Source of the DNA: Blastomussa wellsi
Taxonomy: Eukaryota > Cnidaria > Anthozoa > Scleractinia > Plerogyridae
DNA length: 64,000 bases
Direction of reading: 5' to 3'
Assembly: GCA_947652115.1 (NCBI GenBank)
Contig: OX393570.1
Location: 9,662,002 to 9,726,001 of the forward strand
The notes beneath the pieces are model-generated. The model searched no databases. It had not been told where the DNA came from and saw nothing but the letters and a program-made list of their open reading frames with translations. A program made the position numbers and the translations under genes. This document shows, in pieces, positions 47,095 to 59,032 of the stretch (position 1 is the stretch's first letter; each line of letters begins with the position of its first letter).

Positions 47095-47363
47095 ATGCAA
47101 GCACTCGATATTGTGGAAAGAGGGCACAATCCGCTTGTAAGAGGGCAAGCTGGAACTGGAAAGTCTTTTTGGTGCAAACCATGTACGATCGTTTGAAGGA
47201 TCAAAGGAAAAATGTCGAGATAGTGTGTGCAAGTGGCATTGCAGGCAGTGTTCATACAGACAGGACACGCACCTCCAAAGTTCATGCATGAACTACGCGT
47301 TAGTAGGGGATTTTCTGCAGCTACGACCTGTCGCCAATTTCTTCGATCTTGAAAAAATGGTGT
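47095..47363 (+). pseudogene. PIF1-type helicase fragment (Walker A plus Walker B), plus strand
   Basis: GQAGTGKSFLVQTMYDRL at about 47143-47195 is the Walker A region. At about 47300-47340 a second piece, LVGDFLQLRPVANF, is Walker B, with the intervening helicase sequence deleted and the frame changed. PIF1-like helicases occur in cnidarian genomes as multicopy mobile genes, including helitron-type elements. These are fossils. Confidence 0.6.
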
Positions 47364-47459
47364 GAATCTCCGCTCTTCACGCCGAAAATGATATTTCCAC
47401 CCTTGTGAAGCAAAAGTCAACGCAAAACCCTCCAAATCGCTCAAAGTTGCCATTTTGCT

Positions 47460-49056
47460 CAGGGTTTAATTCATTTATTTTTTTATTTTTTTGTTGTTTT
47501 GTCGGTGACCAAGATATCAATTGCAACAATAACAAGACAGCCGGAAATTTCTCGCATGCTTGCATGAGACCTTATAATTCACGCCCTCGTCAAAACTTAA
47601 TCAGCCACTAATTAAAAGTAAATTAAAAGACATTTCCACTGATAACAGGACACTGGCAGATGAAAATAGGCTGCCGATGAAAATACCTTGAATGCCTACA
47701 AGGGAATTCTATATCATTTGGCCAACATCACGCTACAATATGCGAAGACGTCCAACATGATTTTCAGTTCGAATTTTGTAACAATCAGGAAACAGACCTC
47801 TCAGCAGTACTGCGTTTGGAATAACCTCTTGAAAGGAACGTTTCTTGCTTCGATCCGTTTATTTACGAATATTAAACAGATAACAGAATCTCGGCAGATT
47901 CACAGCCCCTACCATGTAAACAAAACACTTGACCCTACGATTCACTTCGTAGCATCGTATATCGTATGTCGGATGTTAAGCTTCAATATAACGCAACAAC
48001 GGGAAATAATGTTACAACAAGGCCGGTGATGCAATGGGGATTAAACAGTGAAGGTGCAGTTGAATTAAAGTGCCTATGAAGTAAAATTTTTTGCATTTTA
48101 TATTGTACCCTTATTCCAAAATGACAAAAGAAATTCGATGGAAAGGAAAGAAAATCCGTCTTTTTTTGCTGCTGGAAGTTCGTAAATAGGGGGTTCCGGA
48201 GACTGGGAACGAATTAACTACGTCACTTCCTGTGCAATCTGAGCGTTTGACCGACCGCGAAACGGACCCATTTCAGGTTCCAGAAAACATCAAAGAATGC
48301 GATAACAGTAGACTAAAGTGAAGTGGATACCCAAAAAGTTAACAAAGAGCACAAAAGAACAGAAACCCGGAGGTGACAAAATGAATAACAAAGCCAAATG
48401 CATTCAACAAACGCGTTTACAACTGCGTTAGCAAAAGAGCACAAACGCGTGTACTTTCCAAAGATCAACGCGTTTGAAACGCCTTATCTCTGCGTGTCAA
48501 ACGCGTTCGATGGTTCACTTGTTTCTGAGCGGTATATGGCGCTCGACTTGAAATTCCGGCCCCGAAGGAGCTGAATCTTACTTCAGGCGAGTGGGATATT
48601 CACGGTATGCCACGGGAAACATTGCATAACTATTTTATCCCATGCCTTTTAGACAACTTTAAGAATGGTGCAATTAAGGGAATATATAAAAACCATATCT
48701 GGCTAAGATTCCTCCATCTGCTTTTTGGATAGCCCACAATACAGCATTAGTACGTTGTCCTGGCGTTGTCCTGGCAGAGGTAAGGCATGAAGAATTCTTT
48801 TTGATTTCCCGAGACTATCTGTCAGAAACTTGACAAAAGTCTTTCAATCCAACGTTCTTTTATCCACAGAGGTTTTACTGAACATTCATTTCATATTTGT
48901 TAAACTCAGTCTTTCATGGAATACTAGACCTGTGGAATATCGCAGAATATGCAAGGCTTTTCTATGGCTCCTGATTGGCTGTACGCTTCAAGGAATGGGA
49001 TAAAATAAGGTCTAGATGGGATAAAATAAGGTCAATATCAAGGATGCAACACTCAC
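47460..49056. other. Intron of the IgSF gene, nothing further recognised
   Basis: Short ORFs only, without recognisable domains. A direct repeat, GGGATAAAATAAGGT, occurs near 48997-49032. Confidence 0.45.
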
Positions 49057-49299
49057 AGTGCACAATGAGGGACACATCTTTTGTCACAGGATTCCCAATG
49101 CCATTGTTAGCAGTGCATCTGTACAGCCCCTCATTCTCTTTACCAGTGATGATCAAAGGGAATGACATTGTGCTACTGTCAGACACTTTTGTCCAGGTAA
49201 TGTTTGGTGCTGGATTACCATCAGCTGTACAGTTCAGGCTAACACTGTCTTCTTTATTTACTTTTTGTACATCAGAAATGTATGTTATTTTTGGGCCAT
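49057..49299 (-). CDS. Ig-domain exon (type C)
   Basis: 243-bp phase 1-1 exon with an AAAG acceptor and a GTGAGT donor. Ig signature: LNCTADGNPAPNITW and GLYRCTANNGIG. It lies 3' of the duplicated A/B exon pairs in the minus-strand gene. Confidence 0.78.
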
Positions 49300-49423
49300 C
49301 TTAAAAAAATAAAACAAAGAACACTGATAACCGTGAAAAAGATTTTAACAACAAGGAAAAGGGCACATGTTTGTAGTTATGACACATCCTTGACATTATT
49401 AAGTGACATTAATTTTGACTTAC

Positions 49424-49666
49424 ACTGTACATAAATGGTTGCTGTCTCTGTTGCATTGCCACACTCATTACCGGCTTCACACCTGTATTCTCCACCTTCA
49501 CTTCTGCTGATATTTGTAAGCTGCAACAAACTTTGATCAATATGCTGACCGTCAGCCTTGATCCAAGACACCATTGGTAGAGGAATCCCTGATGCTTGGC
49601 ATGACAGATTTACACTACCACCTTCAACAATGACCTTATTTTGTATCAGTTCTATGGATGAAGGCT
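49424..49666 (-). CDS. Ig-domain exon (type B1)
   Basis: 243-bp phase 1-1 exon with a TGTAG acceptor and a GTAAGT donor. Signature: LSCQASGIPLPMVSW-like and GGEYRCEAGNECGNATET. It is a diverged paralogue of the exons at 51074 and 53123. Confidence 0.82.
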
Positions 49667-50076
49667 CTACAATAAAAAAAATAAAATAAATAAATTTATT
49701 ATATAGCTAACCTGTGTAAAAGTTCAAACATCCTTCTGTAACTTTTACAATTACAGTTTCCCGCACAAAGATATGACACAAAAACAACAACCCAACATAA
49801 TTAGCTTTCTCCAGTCAGTCATGTTTGCATTTTAGGGCTGTTAACTACTTTTAAACTTGTCTGAAGTCACCAAAAGCCTAATCCAAACGTGTGGTTATCA
49901 ATAGACTTGCCTCAAGTAACCCCTTTAATAAAGTTGCTTGGAAATCGCCCACAATAATTTTATGTACACTGTACATATCCATGTACACACTATTACATGC
50001 AGCTATTTAAAAGAATGGTAAGAATTTCTTTTATGTTAAGATTACACAATAATAATGAAAATGAAACCAGAATTAC

Positions 50077-50337
50077 CATTAACAGTAATATGAACACTTG
50101 CACTTTGTCCTGTTCCTAAAGTGTTGTTAGCAACACATTTGTAGATGAACACTCCTCCAGTTGTGAAGTTCCTGCTCCATCTTCCTGAAGTATCCAAGAC
50201 AACAGTGCCATTCTCCAACATTTCGTATGACGTCACAGATGGATTAGCATCAGCTGAGCAGTTAATACTGATGATTTCACCATGACATGCTTTGTTGTTT
50301 GCTGCAGATGTTTCCAGTTGTACATTTTCTGGTGGGT
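50077..50337 (-). CDS. Ig-domain exon (type A1)
   Basis: 261-bp phase 1-1 exon with a CTCAG acceptor and a GTAATT donor. Cys residues in ISINCSADANP-like and FIYKCVANNTLGTGQSAS segments. Nearly identical to 52125-52385. Confidence 0.82.
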
Positions 50338-50378
50338 CTGAGAAACAGAAGACAATTTTGCACCAAATTAATACCCAT

Positions 50379-50789
50379 CAGGGCTGAAAATAACAGCCGG
50401 TCAATGGACAATGTTCGCAGTGATTGAGGTTAAGACCGGTCAAACTTTCGCATTGCCAGTCATTTTCACCAGTCACATTCGATCATATCCGATCACGGAA
50501 AGAATTAAAGTTTCAGTGTTGTTGTTTACTATCAGAATGCACCTTAGTGCAGTCCAAGTTGCTGTTCGACAGCAATGTTGTTTTTAGTAAGGGGCCTAAC
50601 GTTAGATAGTCTCCTTCACACCCATTATAACGGCTGTGAAGGAGACTAAACTTTAGACTACTAAGGGAAAATTGCAGAGTACAATTTTTATTTGTCTGGC
50701 CAGAAACAAGGTGTGACCGAGCTACATTGTAAAACAACTTGGCCAGTCAGTGTAACCGGGGAGTCTACGGAAATTATTTTTAGCCCTGA
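50379..50789. mobile_element. hAT-like nonautonomous element, copy in unit 1
   Basis: 411 bp beginning CAGGGCTGAAAATAA and ending with its imperfect complement TTATTTTTAGCCCTG. It contains an internal hairpin with 13-bp arms (AGTCTCCTTCACA and its complement, near 50607-50646). No matching 8-bp duplication is visible, so it is old. Confidence 0.5.
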
Positions 50790-51073
50790 CCAATAAATTG
50801 GAATGTGAATTGCTATTTTCCAACATTTGACTACATGTAGGTTCAATGATACGAAATTATTGATTATCACCCACACTTCCCCCACCCACTCCCCAAATTT
50901 GTATGTACTACAAATTTTTAAATCCAGCTCCTACAGTATTAACTGAGTGATAAAACAGGAGTTGACTTGTAATTTATTCTAGTTTATTTCAGCTATGGGA
51001 TCTCTCTTGAGGAGTCACAACTGTTTTGCATAAGAACCTGCAATATTATACAACATCAATTGAACCAACTTAC

Positions 51074-51316
51074 ATTGTACATGAATCATTGCCGTCTCTG
51101 TTGCATTGCCACACTCATTGCTGGCTTCACACCTGTATTCTCCAGCTTCACTTCTGTTGATATTTGTAAGCTGCAACACACTCCCGTCAATATGCTGACC
51201 GTCAGCCTTGATCCAAGACACCATTGGTGAAGGAGTCCCCGATGCTTGACATGACAGATTCACACTGCCGCCTTCAGTTACATTCTCATTTTGTATTGTT
51301 TGTATGGATGAACGCA
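51074..51316 (-). CDS. Ig-domain exon (type B2)
   Basis: 243-bp phase 1-1 exon with an ATTAG acceptor and a GTAAGT donor. It encodes VNLSCQASGTPSPMVSW and GEYRCEASNECGNATET. It differs from 53123-53365 at only a few positions. Confidence 0.85.
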
Positions 51317-51848
51317 CTAATAAAAATCAAATAAAATCATAGCCACACTGGTACCCTTCAAGATTCAAGAAAGAAATTTGGTTCAAGTATCTTATCAGAT
51401 GAAATTTTTGCAAAGAGTTTATTTTGCAATTTTGACCTTGGGGGCATTCCTAAGTGTTGAGAGATTAGTTTTATTTTGATTTCACAATTTTGCGTCGCAT
51501 CCAGCTTCACAGTATTTTCAGGATTTTATCAACACTACAAGTTTAGTTTACTTACAGTATTTCCTTGACAATGCAGTTTCAAAAGATATTTCTTTAATTT
51601 AGGTGAAACATAAATAAAAAAAATGAAACGACTTTCTTCAACATCAACATGTATGACATGTATTGTACATGTACGAGCGTTTTAATGCTTCTGCTTCATA
51701 TCCAATGGTAGCTGTTTACCAAGTGCATTGTATAGTTTACCTAATGCACTATTTCAACCCTGACAAATGACGCCAGGCATGTGCATGCTTTTACATGTAC
51801 ATGAACTAAAAAAATAATCATTTTCAAGACAGTAAAGGCAAAAATAAT

Positions 51849-52079
51849 AGAGAGATTAGGCATGACGTTATACGGCAAACGGCAAACGCGAGCCTGCCTT
51901 TCATTTTGTTACCTTTTTATCTAATTCTCAAATAAATCTCTCAGAAAAATAGGGAAAAATTCACTTGTTCACAACAAACACGAACCGGCTTATTTCCGCG
52001 CACAAACGCATGACGGCCAACCACAGAAGTTGAATTTTTGCCGTTCGCGGGAAAAACATACGTCATGCTTAATCTCTCT
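51849..52079. mobile_element. Miniature inverted-repeat element with 3-bp duplication, absent from unit 2
   Basis: 231 bp with ends AGAGAGATTAGGCATGACGT and the near complement ACGTCATGCTTAATCTCTCT, flanked by aat on both sides. Unit 2 has the uninterrupted empty site near 53880. It inserted after the duplication. Confidence 0.82.
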
Positions 52080-52124
52080 AATGATTAACAAAATACATCT
52101 GTAAATTAAACAAAATGCCGTTAC

Positions 52125-52385
52125 CATTAACAGTAATTTGAACACTTGCACTTTGTCCTGTTCCTAAAGTGTTGTTAGCAACACATTTGTAGATGAACAC
52201 TCCTCCAGTTGTGAAGTTCCTGCTCCATCTTCCTGAAGTATCTAGGACAACAGTGTCATTCTCCAACAGCTCGTATGACGTCACAGATGGATTAGCATCA
52301 GCTGAGCAGTTAATACTGATGATTTCACCATGACATGCTTTGTTGTTTGCTGCAGATGTTTCCAGTTGTACATTTTCTGGTGGGT
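52125..52385 (-). CDS. Ig-domain exon (type A2)
   Basis: 261-bp phase 1-1 exon with a CTCAG acceptor and a GTAACG donor. Near-identical copy of 50077-50337, in the second tandem unit. Confidence 0.83.
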
Positions 52386-52426
52386 CTGAGAAACAGAAGA
52401 CAATTTTGCACCAAATTAATACCCAT

Positions 52427-52837
52427 CAGGGCTGAAAATAACAGCCGGTCAATGGACAATGTTCGCAGTGATTGAGGTTTAGACCGGTCAAACTTTTGCA
52501 TTGCCAGTCATGTTCACCAGTCACATTCGATCATATTCGATCAAGGAAAGAATTAAAGTTTCTGTGTGGTTATTTACTATCAGAATGCACCTTGGTACAG
52601 TCCAAGTTGCTGTTTGACAGCAATGTTGTTTTTAGTAAGGGGCCTAACTTTAGATAGTCTCCTTCGCATCCATTATAACGGCTGTGAAGGAGACTAAACT
52701 TTAGACTACTAGGGGAAAATTGCAGAGTACAATTTTTATTTGTCTGGCCAGAAACAAGGTGTGACGGAGCTACATTGTAAAACTTACTTGGCCAGTCAGT
52801 GTAACCGGGGAGTCTACGGAAATTATTTTTAGCCCTG
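52427..52837. mobile_element. hAT-like nonautonomous element, copy in unit 2
   Basis: 411 bp, orthologous by position to 50379-50789. It was therefore present before the tandem duplication. Confidence 0.5.
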
Positions 52838-53122
52838 ACTAATAAATTGGAATGTGAATTGCCATGTTCCAACATTTGACTACATGTAGGTTCAATGATA
52901 GGAAATTATTGATTATCACCCACACTTCCCCCACCCCCTACCCAAATTTGTATGTACTACAAATTTTTAAATGCAGCTCCTACAGTATTTACTGAGTGAT
53001 AAAACAGGAGTTGACTTGTAATTTATTCCAGTTTATTTCAGCTATGGGATCTTTCTTGAGGAGTCACAACTGTTTTCTATAAGAACCTGCAATATTATAC
53101 AACATCAATTGAACCAACTTAC

Positions 53123-53365
53123 ATTGTACATGAATCATTGCCATCTCTGTTGCATTGCCACACTCATTGCTGGCTTCACACCTGTATTCTCCAGCTTCAC
53201 TTCTGTTGATATTTGTAAGCTGCAACACACTCCCGTCAATATGCTGACCGTCAGCCTTGATCCAAGACACCATTGGTGAAGGAGTCTCCGATGCTTGACA
53301 TGACAGATTCACACTGCCGCCTTCAGTTACATTCTCATTTTGTATTGTTTGTATGGATGAACGCA
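53123..53365 (-). CDS. Ig-domain exon (type B3)
   Basis: 243-bp phase 1-1 exon, near-identical to 51074-51316, including both splice sites. Confidence 0.85.
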
Positions 53366-53923
53366 CTAATAAAAATCAAATAAAATAATAGCCACACTGG
53401 TACCCTTCAAGATTCAAGAAAGAAATTTGGTTCAAGTATCTTATCAGATGAAATTTTTGCAAAAAGTTTATTTTGCAATTTTGACCTTGGTGGCACTCCT
53501 AAGTGTTCAGAGATTAGTTTTATTTTGAATTCACAATAATTTTGTGTCGCATCCAGCTTCACATTATTTTCAGGATTTTATCAACACTTCAAGTTTAGTT
53601 TACTTACAGTATTTCCTTGACAATGCAGTTTCAAAAAATATTTCTTTAATTTAGGTGAAATGACTTTCTTCAACATCAACATGCATGACATGTACCGGTA
53701 CATGTACTAGCGTTTTAATGCTTTTGCTTCATATCCAATGGTAGCTGTTTACCAAGTGCATTGTATAGTTTAGCTAATGCACTATTTCAACCCTGACAAA
53801 TGACGCCAGGCATGTGCATGCTTTTACATGTACATGAACTAAAAAAATAATCATTTTCAAGACAGTAAAGGCAAAAATAATGATTAACAAACTACATCTG
53901 TAAATTAAACAAAATGCCGTTAC

Positions 53924-54184
53924 CATTAACAGTAAAATGAACACTTGCACTTTGTCCTGTTCCTAAAGTGTTGTTAGCAACACATTTGTAGATGAACACT
54001 CCTCCAGTTGTGAAGCTCCTGCTCCATCTTCCTGAAGTATCCAAGACAACAGTGTCATTCTCCAACAGCTCGTATGACGTCACAGATGGATTAGCATCAG
54101 CTGAGCAGTTAATACTGATAACATCATCCTGACATGCTGTGTAGTTTACTGCAGATGTTTGCAATTGCACGTTGTCTGGTGGGT
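53924..54184 (-). CDS. Ig-domain exon (type A3)
   Basis: 261-bp phase 1-1 exon with a TTCAG acceptor and a GTAACG donor. Third A-type copy, more diverged at its N-terminal end (QLQTSAVNYTACQDD). The intron upstream is unique and about 7 kb long. Confidence 0.83.
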
Positions 54185-56661
54185 CTGAAAATAGGCAAAA
54201 TTAAGATAACTTACTGTATTAAATGGCAAGAAAAATCTGAGCATTCTGGTTGGTTCTTTATTGGTCGGGATTTTGCCATACAGACCGTTTCCATAGAAAC
54301 GGTCCTTAGCCGCCAATTTTTTTAAAGTTGAATGATTGAAATTTTTTAACTAAAATTGCGGAAAGAAAACATATAATTATATAAATACCCTAAGCAAAAA
54401 AAACTTAATCATTGTGGTAGATTGTTGTTTCAGAGTTGTTCGTAATATCAAGACATGTTAGGGCCAAAAACCTCTGAAATCAAGTCACCGAAAGTGCGTC
54501 AGTGTTAAACAAGCATGCACGACCCGAGTGCCATGTAATAAACTGCTTACTAACCTAGCTTGCTCGAGCCGTACTGGGGAATATTGGCTCTGCCGTTTTT
54601 GTACGGCCCAACAAAACGAAATTTTTGGACTATCTATGTATGTTTTCATGTATCACCCCAATTTGCCCACCACTAAAAATTCTTCAGGGGCAAATGACGT
54701 CATTTCCATGTGCTTCATAGCTGTGCTTCGTTTCTAGCGGAGTCGAGTTTCACGTTCTTGCTTCACGTCTTGGTGGATTGTCGAGTTTTTGACTGTGCCT
54801 TTGTGGATTGTTGTCAAATTGTAGACTGTATTTTTGCAAATTGTTGTCGAATTCTGGACTGTGCTTCTTTTTTTGTTTTGCTACATTTTTTTGCATTTTT
54901 GTTTAATACTGGTATTCCTCTTGCCTGCAAAACAGTTGCAAGCTCCAGAACATTGAAGCATTTAATGCTGTTTTGGTTTTCCAGCACCCAAGCTATAATT
55001 TTTCTCATGTTTCTTTGTATTTTCAAGCGAATTCCTGCATTAGCCTCGCATTCATGTTGAGAAGGCTCTCTCCCCAGGGCCGTCGGGGAATACGCACAAA
55101 TCCCATAATACACCTCTTTTACTCCCCAAAATTTTGAACAATCATTGTTTGCAGTTTCTCCTGGGACATGAAGATGTCCTAAGGGAAATCTAAAACAATG
55201 CCTATGCAAATTTTTTGGGGGGTAGAAGCGGTGTATTATGGGATTGTGCAAGTAGAGAATAGCAACATACGTCCGTACGCTGGCTAGGAGTTATTTTTTG
55301 GAAAAAAAAAAACTCAATAAATGAATTAAAAAATTCAAACTGCAAACTTACATGACTGTACACCTGAAACACGCAACAAAAACATCAAAAGGCTACAAAT
55401 AACTCATGGCAGACGAACTTTGCTACAAGCACACTCCATAAATGGGCCTTTTTTGTTTATGAAATGAAAAGTTGAAGAATAATTGGAAAACTTACCCCTT
55501 CAAGGACGGTCCTGTATTGTGTTTTCGAGTCTCCCCCAAGTTTCCCTCCTTAGCTTTCTTTCGAGATACGGCAGCTAATTTGCTGGTTGAAAGCTTCATT
55601 ACTTTTCTGAGGACTTTGAAGCGCTTGATGTGTGCCCAAAATTAAAAGTTTGATTTGTTGGCCAATCACTTCACTTGAATTATTACATCAAGCAAGCATG
55701 ATTGGCTAAAATTAGTGTACTTTACATGAGAGTATAAATGAAACAGCATTTTGACTTGTTTCGAAAACAGAACAAAACTGAAAACAAATGTGAATGCAAT
55801 GGGGAGGTAATGGAAGGAAGCGGCCCCAGAGCACTCATTGCTCTGCACGCTTACTGCGTGCTTTCCAACAGAACAGAGCAAAGTCAAGGCTTCTTTATTT
55901 GTCATTACAAACATGTGTATCGCTGATTATCGCTCTATCACTACGAACAGCAGCTCAACAAACACATTATTTTCTGTTCTCATTTGAAACACGCTCAAAG
56001 CCAACCGTACAAAGCCATACAAAGTGTTAAAGTATCTTGTAACTATCACATCATGTTTCGTCCCATTCTCAACCATAAAACAGCCTGAAAAAATGTCACG
56101 TTCATGTGCGGAAACAGATCAAATCACTCCCGCTCGATCACGCTATATTCTATCCATACACCGTATTATCGCTCAGACCATAGCAAGACAAATGTCTCTG
56201 TCGACACCTGAGGCAAGACAAATTTGATGTCTCGCTTCGTCTCGCTCAAATCACGCCGTAAAAATTATATTATGGCCAGAATCAGGCCAGATTCTCACCA
56301 TGACAGGCTATAAATTTCCATACGGGTTAACACTAAAATCAATATTCTTTGTTATTTGTACGGTTGTAATCATTAATGCTGGGAGAAGAGTGTTTATTTG
56401 CTCAATAGTTTTGGTGATGATAATGAAATAAGACAAAGGAAGACAAAAATCAAACTGGTTTAAAAATCTTCTGCCATTAATAATGAACCAATAAATTACA
56501 TGAACAAAAACATTAATATACAGAGCTTCTGATATTTCGCCCGGTCGCAAAATTCAGGTATTTCCACGAAATACCACGAAATTTACTACAAATCCTACCA
56601 AATACATGGCGGCGCAACATATTTGAAACTTATCTTAACTATTGGGGCTGTTTATGTGCCG
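54185..56661. other. Intron of the IgSF gene
   Basis: No supportable gene. It contains a 141-bp foldback element (listed) and otherwise unrecognised sequence. The 145-codon minus-strand ORF at 54814-55251 overlaps the foldback and has no family resemblance. Confidence 0.5.
55102..55242. repeat. Foldback element, 141 bp
   Basis: Perfect 13-bp ends, CCCATAATACACC and GGTGTATTATGGG, with further imperfect pairing inwards (CATTGTTT with AAACAATG, and GGACAT with ATGTCC). Confidence 0.7.
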
Positions 56662-56763
56662 TTAACCCCAGTGGGAGACTACAACAACAACAACAGGTAT
56701 GGGGTAGAGGAAAGGGGGCCAGAAACACAAGCCCTTCCATTTATTGACAACAAACTGCCCAAG
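56662..56763. repeat. Split repeat B2
   Basis: 102 bp, matching B1 at 56962-57063 except for two or three positions. Contains the short microsatellite (CAA)n. Confidence 0.85.
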
Positions 56764-56821
56764 CAGAACCAAATACACTACAGTCTAATAATAACAACAA
56801 ACCATGAGGGGGGGAGGGAGG

Positions 56822-57063
56822 GAGGGAAAGCCAGCTAAATAAAGCACATGTTAGAGTTCTAGCAGCGTTCTAACAGTTCTACAGCGCAGACTCCGACAAA
56901 CTAGTCCCAGGCTTCCGTCCTCCCCAGAGTTAAATGTAAATAAAATGAATATTATTACTACTTAACCCCAGTGGGAGACTACAACAACAACAACAGGTAT
57001 GGGATAGAGGAAAGGGGGCCAGAAACACAAGCCCTTCCATTTATTGACAACGAACTGCCCAAG
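56822..57063. repeat. Split repeats A2 and B1, adjacent
   Basis: 56822-56961 (A2) matches 59633-59772, and 56962-57063 (B1) matches 56662-56763. Their junction at 56961/56962 is the expected recombination region for circular intermediates. Confidence 0.85.
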
Positions 57064-57110
57064 GGAGGAACGACCTACCCCATACCAAGAACACATAAGT
57101 AAACGAGCGA

Positions 57111-58223
57111 TCAAACAAACGAGGCTAGTTGGCAGAAAGCATGCATTCTATACTTAATGGGTATATGAATATAAGACCTGAAGGCATCGGATCGCCAGTC
57201 TCCTAGTCTTTTAATTAACTCCTCTGGAATGTTAGCTTGAAAGGCTATAGTGGCACCCCCTGCTCTAAGGCTGTGACCACTGATGCGGGAGGGGTCTAAA
57301 CCTGCTGTGGAGGCCACCGATGCAAGAAGACTGTCGAATTTGCCATATGTGAATGGTATTAGGCCCCTACTTGAGGGTGCTGGCAAGACGAAGGCTGGAC
57401 CAGACAGGGGGGCTGGCACAAGCTTGAAGGCATGCTGTAGTGCAGAATAAGGGCACAGTGGGTGGCCTGGGATGAGAGGTAGTGGAATAGTAAGGAGACA
57501 TTGACTAAACTGGATGGTTTTGGACCAGCGGTTGATAACGATGGCCCAGCCTGGATAGAACACGATGTCACTTCTTCTAAGATGCTTCAAAGGGTTGAAC
57601 TTGGCCACACCCTTTAACAACATATTGGCTTTGTGAAGGAGACCAAAGAAACCAGTTAAACAGACAGCCCAGAAGGTGGCATGGACTGGGTCTGCCAAGT
57701 TCAAATGTGACTTGATAGCCAAAAGCATTGCAGGCGTCATGGGTTGTTTCTGTGAGACTGTGCGGCCTTTGCAGCGACGAATACCACGCAAGGTTGTTGC
57801 TAAGTGGAAGTTATTCTTGGTAGGGTCGTCAAGCCCGTGTTCCAAATGGACAATACGAAAAATGTTCAAGTAAGCTGGGATCGAGGAAGCAGACAAAGAA
57901 CGGGCCAAGAAAGCTGCGTAGCGGCTAAGTGTGACGGTGGAAGCTGGAAGTGGCTGGTACCCGTAATAAACGCAAAAGGTAAGGTAGGCTCGAAGTTGAC
58001 TTCTGTAAGTGGCCTTGGTGGAAGTTGCATAGGCTTGTTTTCGAAACTTGAGAACTTCCATGTCCAATCTCGACTGATCATCTGGATCTGAGGAAAGCAA
58101 GCGACAAAGATGACAGGTGAGACAAGAAGTCTTCAGTAGAGGAAGAGGACCGTGAGAGCCATGCGTTAAGCGCGTGTCGGTGGCAAGTTTCATCAAGTCT
58201 AGAGATACTGTCGGCAATAACAT
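57111..58223 (-). CDS. Tyrosine recombinase of the retroelement
   Basis: About 370 codons. The C-terminal catalytic region shows GHSLRAGGATIAF (H-x-x-R), LGDW (Trp in place of the second His) and the Tyr in RSYIHIP. The N-terminal half has the SAM-like core-binding domain (TYRSQLRAYLTFCVYYGY). It would integrate a circular DNA intermediate without a target duplication. The frame is open throughout and overlaps the RNase H ORF by 146 bp in another frame. Confidence 0.85.
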   Translation of the reverse strand: MLLPTVSLDLMKLATDTRLTHGSHGPLPLLKTSCLTCHLCRLLSSDPDDQSRLDMEVLKFRKQAYATSTKATYRSQLRAYLTFCVYYGYQPLPASTVTLSRYAAFLARSLSASSIPAYLNIFRIVHLEHGLDDPTKNNFHLATTLRGIRRCKGRTVSQKQPMTPAMLLAIKSHLNLADPVHATFWAVCLTGFFGLLHKANMLLKGVAKFNPLKHLRRSDIVFYPGWAIVINRWSKTIQFSQCLLTIPLPLIPGHPLCPYSALQHAFKLVPAPLSGPAFVLPAPSSRGLIPFTYGKFDSLLASVASTAGLDPSRISGHSLRAGGATIAFQANIPEELIKRLGDWRSDAFRSYIHIPIKYRMHAFCQLASFV

Positions 58224-58812
58224 TGGCTGTACCGGGGATGTGCTGAACAGTTAGCTGGATAGCATGGTACTCTGACAACCAGAAGAGCTCTCGGAGCCAA
58301 TCCATCATGATAGGACAGGGGGTGGTTCCTTTGTTTATAACTGCTGCAGCAACTTCACTGTCTGACTTGACAACAACCTTCTGTCCTGACCAAAATGGGG
58401 CCCACCGCTTGGTTGCCTGGAGAACCATGAAACTTCCTTTGTAGTTGATATACAGAGGGCACATGTTTGGAAAATCTAGTGCCCAGTTAACGTATAGCCA
58501 ATCATTGTGCAAACAACAACCACCACCTGCAGGTGAAGCATCAGTATAGGCTGGCACAGATATCATAGGGAGCTCGTCGGGGAATAGGGATCTGCAGTTG
58601 AAAACAGGAAGAAGGGATGACCACCACTGTAGGTCTGCTCTTGCTTGGGTATTGAGGTAAACGTGATGATGACGATGTTTTGCTGAGTTCATTAAGGTTA
58701 TCACACGTCGCAAAAAGGTCCGACCCCCTCTGACGACCCGAGCAGCCCAGCTTAGTTTTCCCACAAGGCGCTGAAGATGATGTTTCTGACACTTGCTCTT
58801 GGTTAAGGTCAA
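58078..58812 (-). pseudogene. RNase H and C-terminal reverse transcriptase remnant
   Basis: Starts in the RT thumb (HHLQRLVGKLSWAARVVRGG), then the RNase H domain with Asp in AYTDASPAGGG, Glu in FMVLQATKRW-like helix context, and SDSEVAAAVINKG. It ends HIPGTANVIADSISRLDE. The RT palm (fingers and YxDD) is absent between this ORF and the gag-like ORF at 59033. Confidence 0.78.
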
Positions 58813-59032
58813 GTTCAGAATTGGTACAAAAACTACTGGAACCCACCACCACCCCCAGAGGTAAGCGTCCCCTACTAATTCCAGATTTTGTTAGCTCCCT
58901 TCCAGTGGTTCTGGAAGAGGACCGGGAGACCGTGCTTGGCGCATCTGGGGGCACTCAAATCATTTTAAAGACTAGTCATGAGAAGAAGCCCCAGCTCACC
59001 AACATCACTTTTCCACAATGGTCAGCAGCAAA

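Larger units (their letters stand above)
50040..53880. repeat. Tandem duplication of an Ig exon pair with its introns
   Basis: Unit 1 (about 50040-52080) and unit 2 (about 52081-53880) align along their length: A exon, intron with the 411-bp CAGGG...CCCTG element, B exon, intron. Differences are scattered substitutions, small indels and a 231-bp element present only in unit 1. A third, partial unit starts at 53881. Because the exons are phase 1-1, each duplication adds two Ig domains in frame. Confidence 0.88.

Noticed and set aside
54814..55251. 145-codon minus-strand ORF
   Set aside because: Overlaps a foldback element and has no domain similarity. Probably chance.
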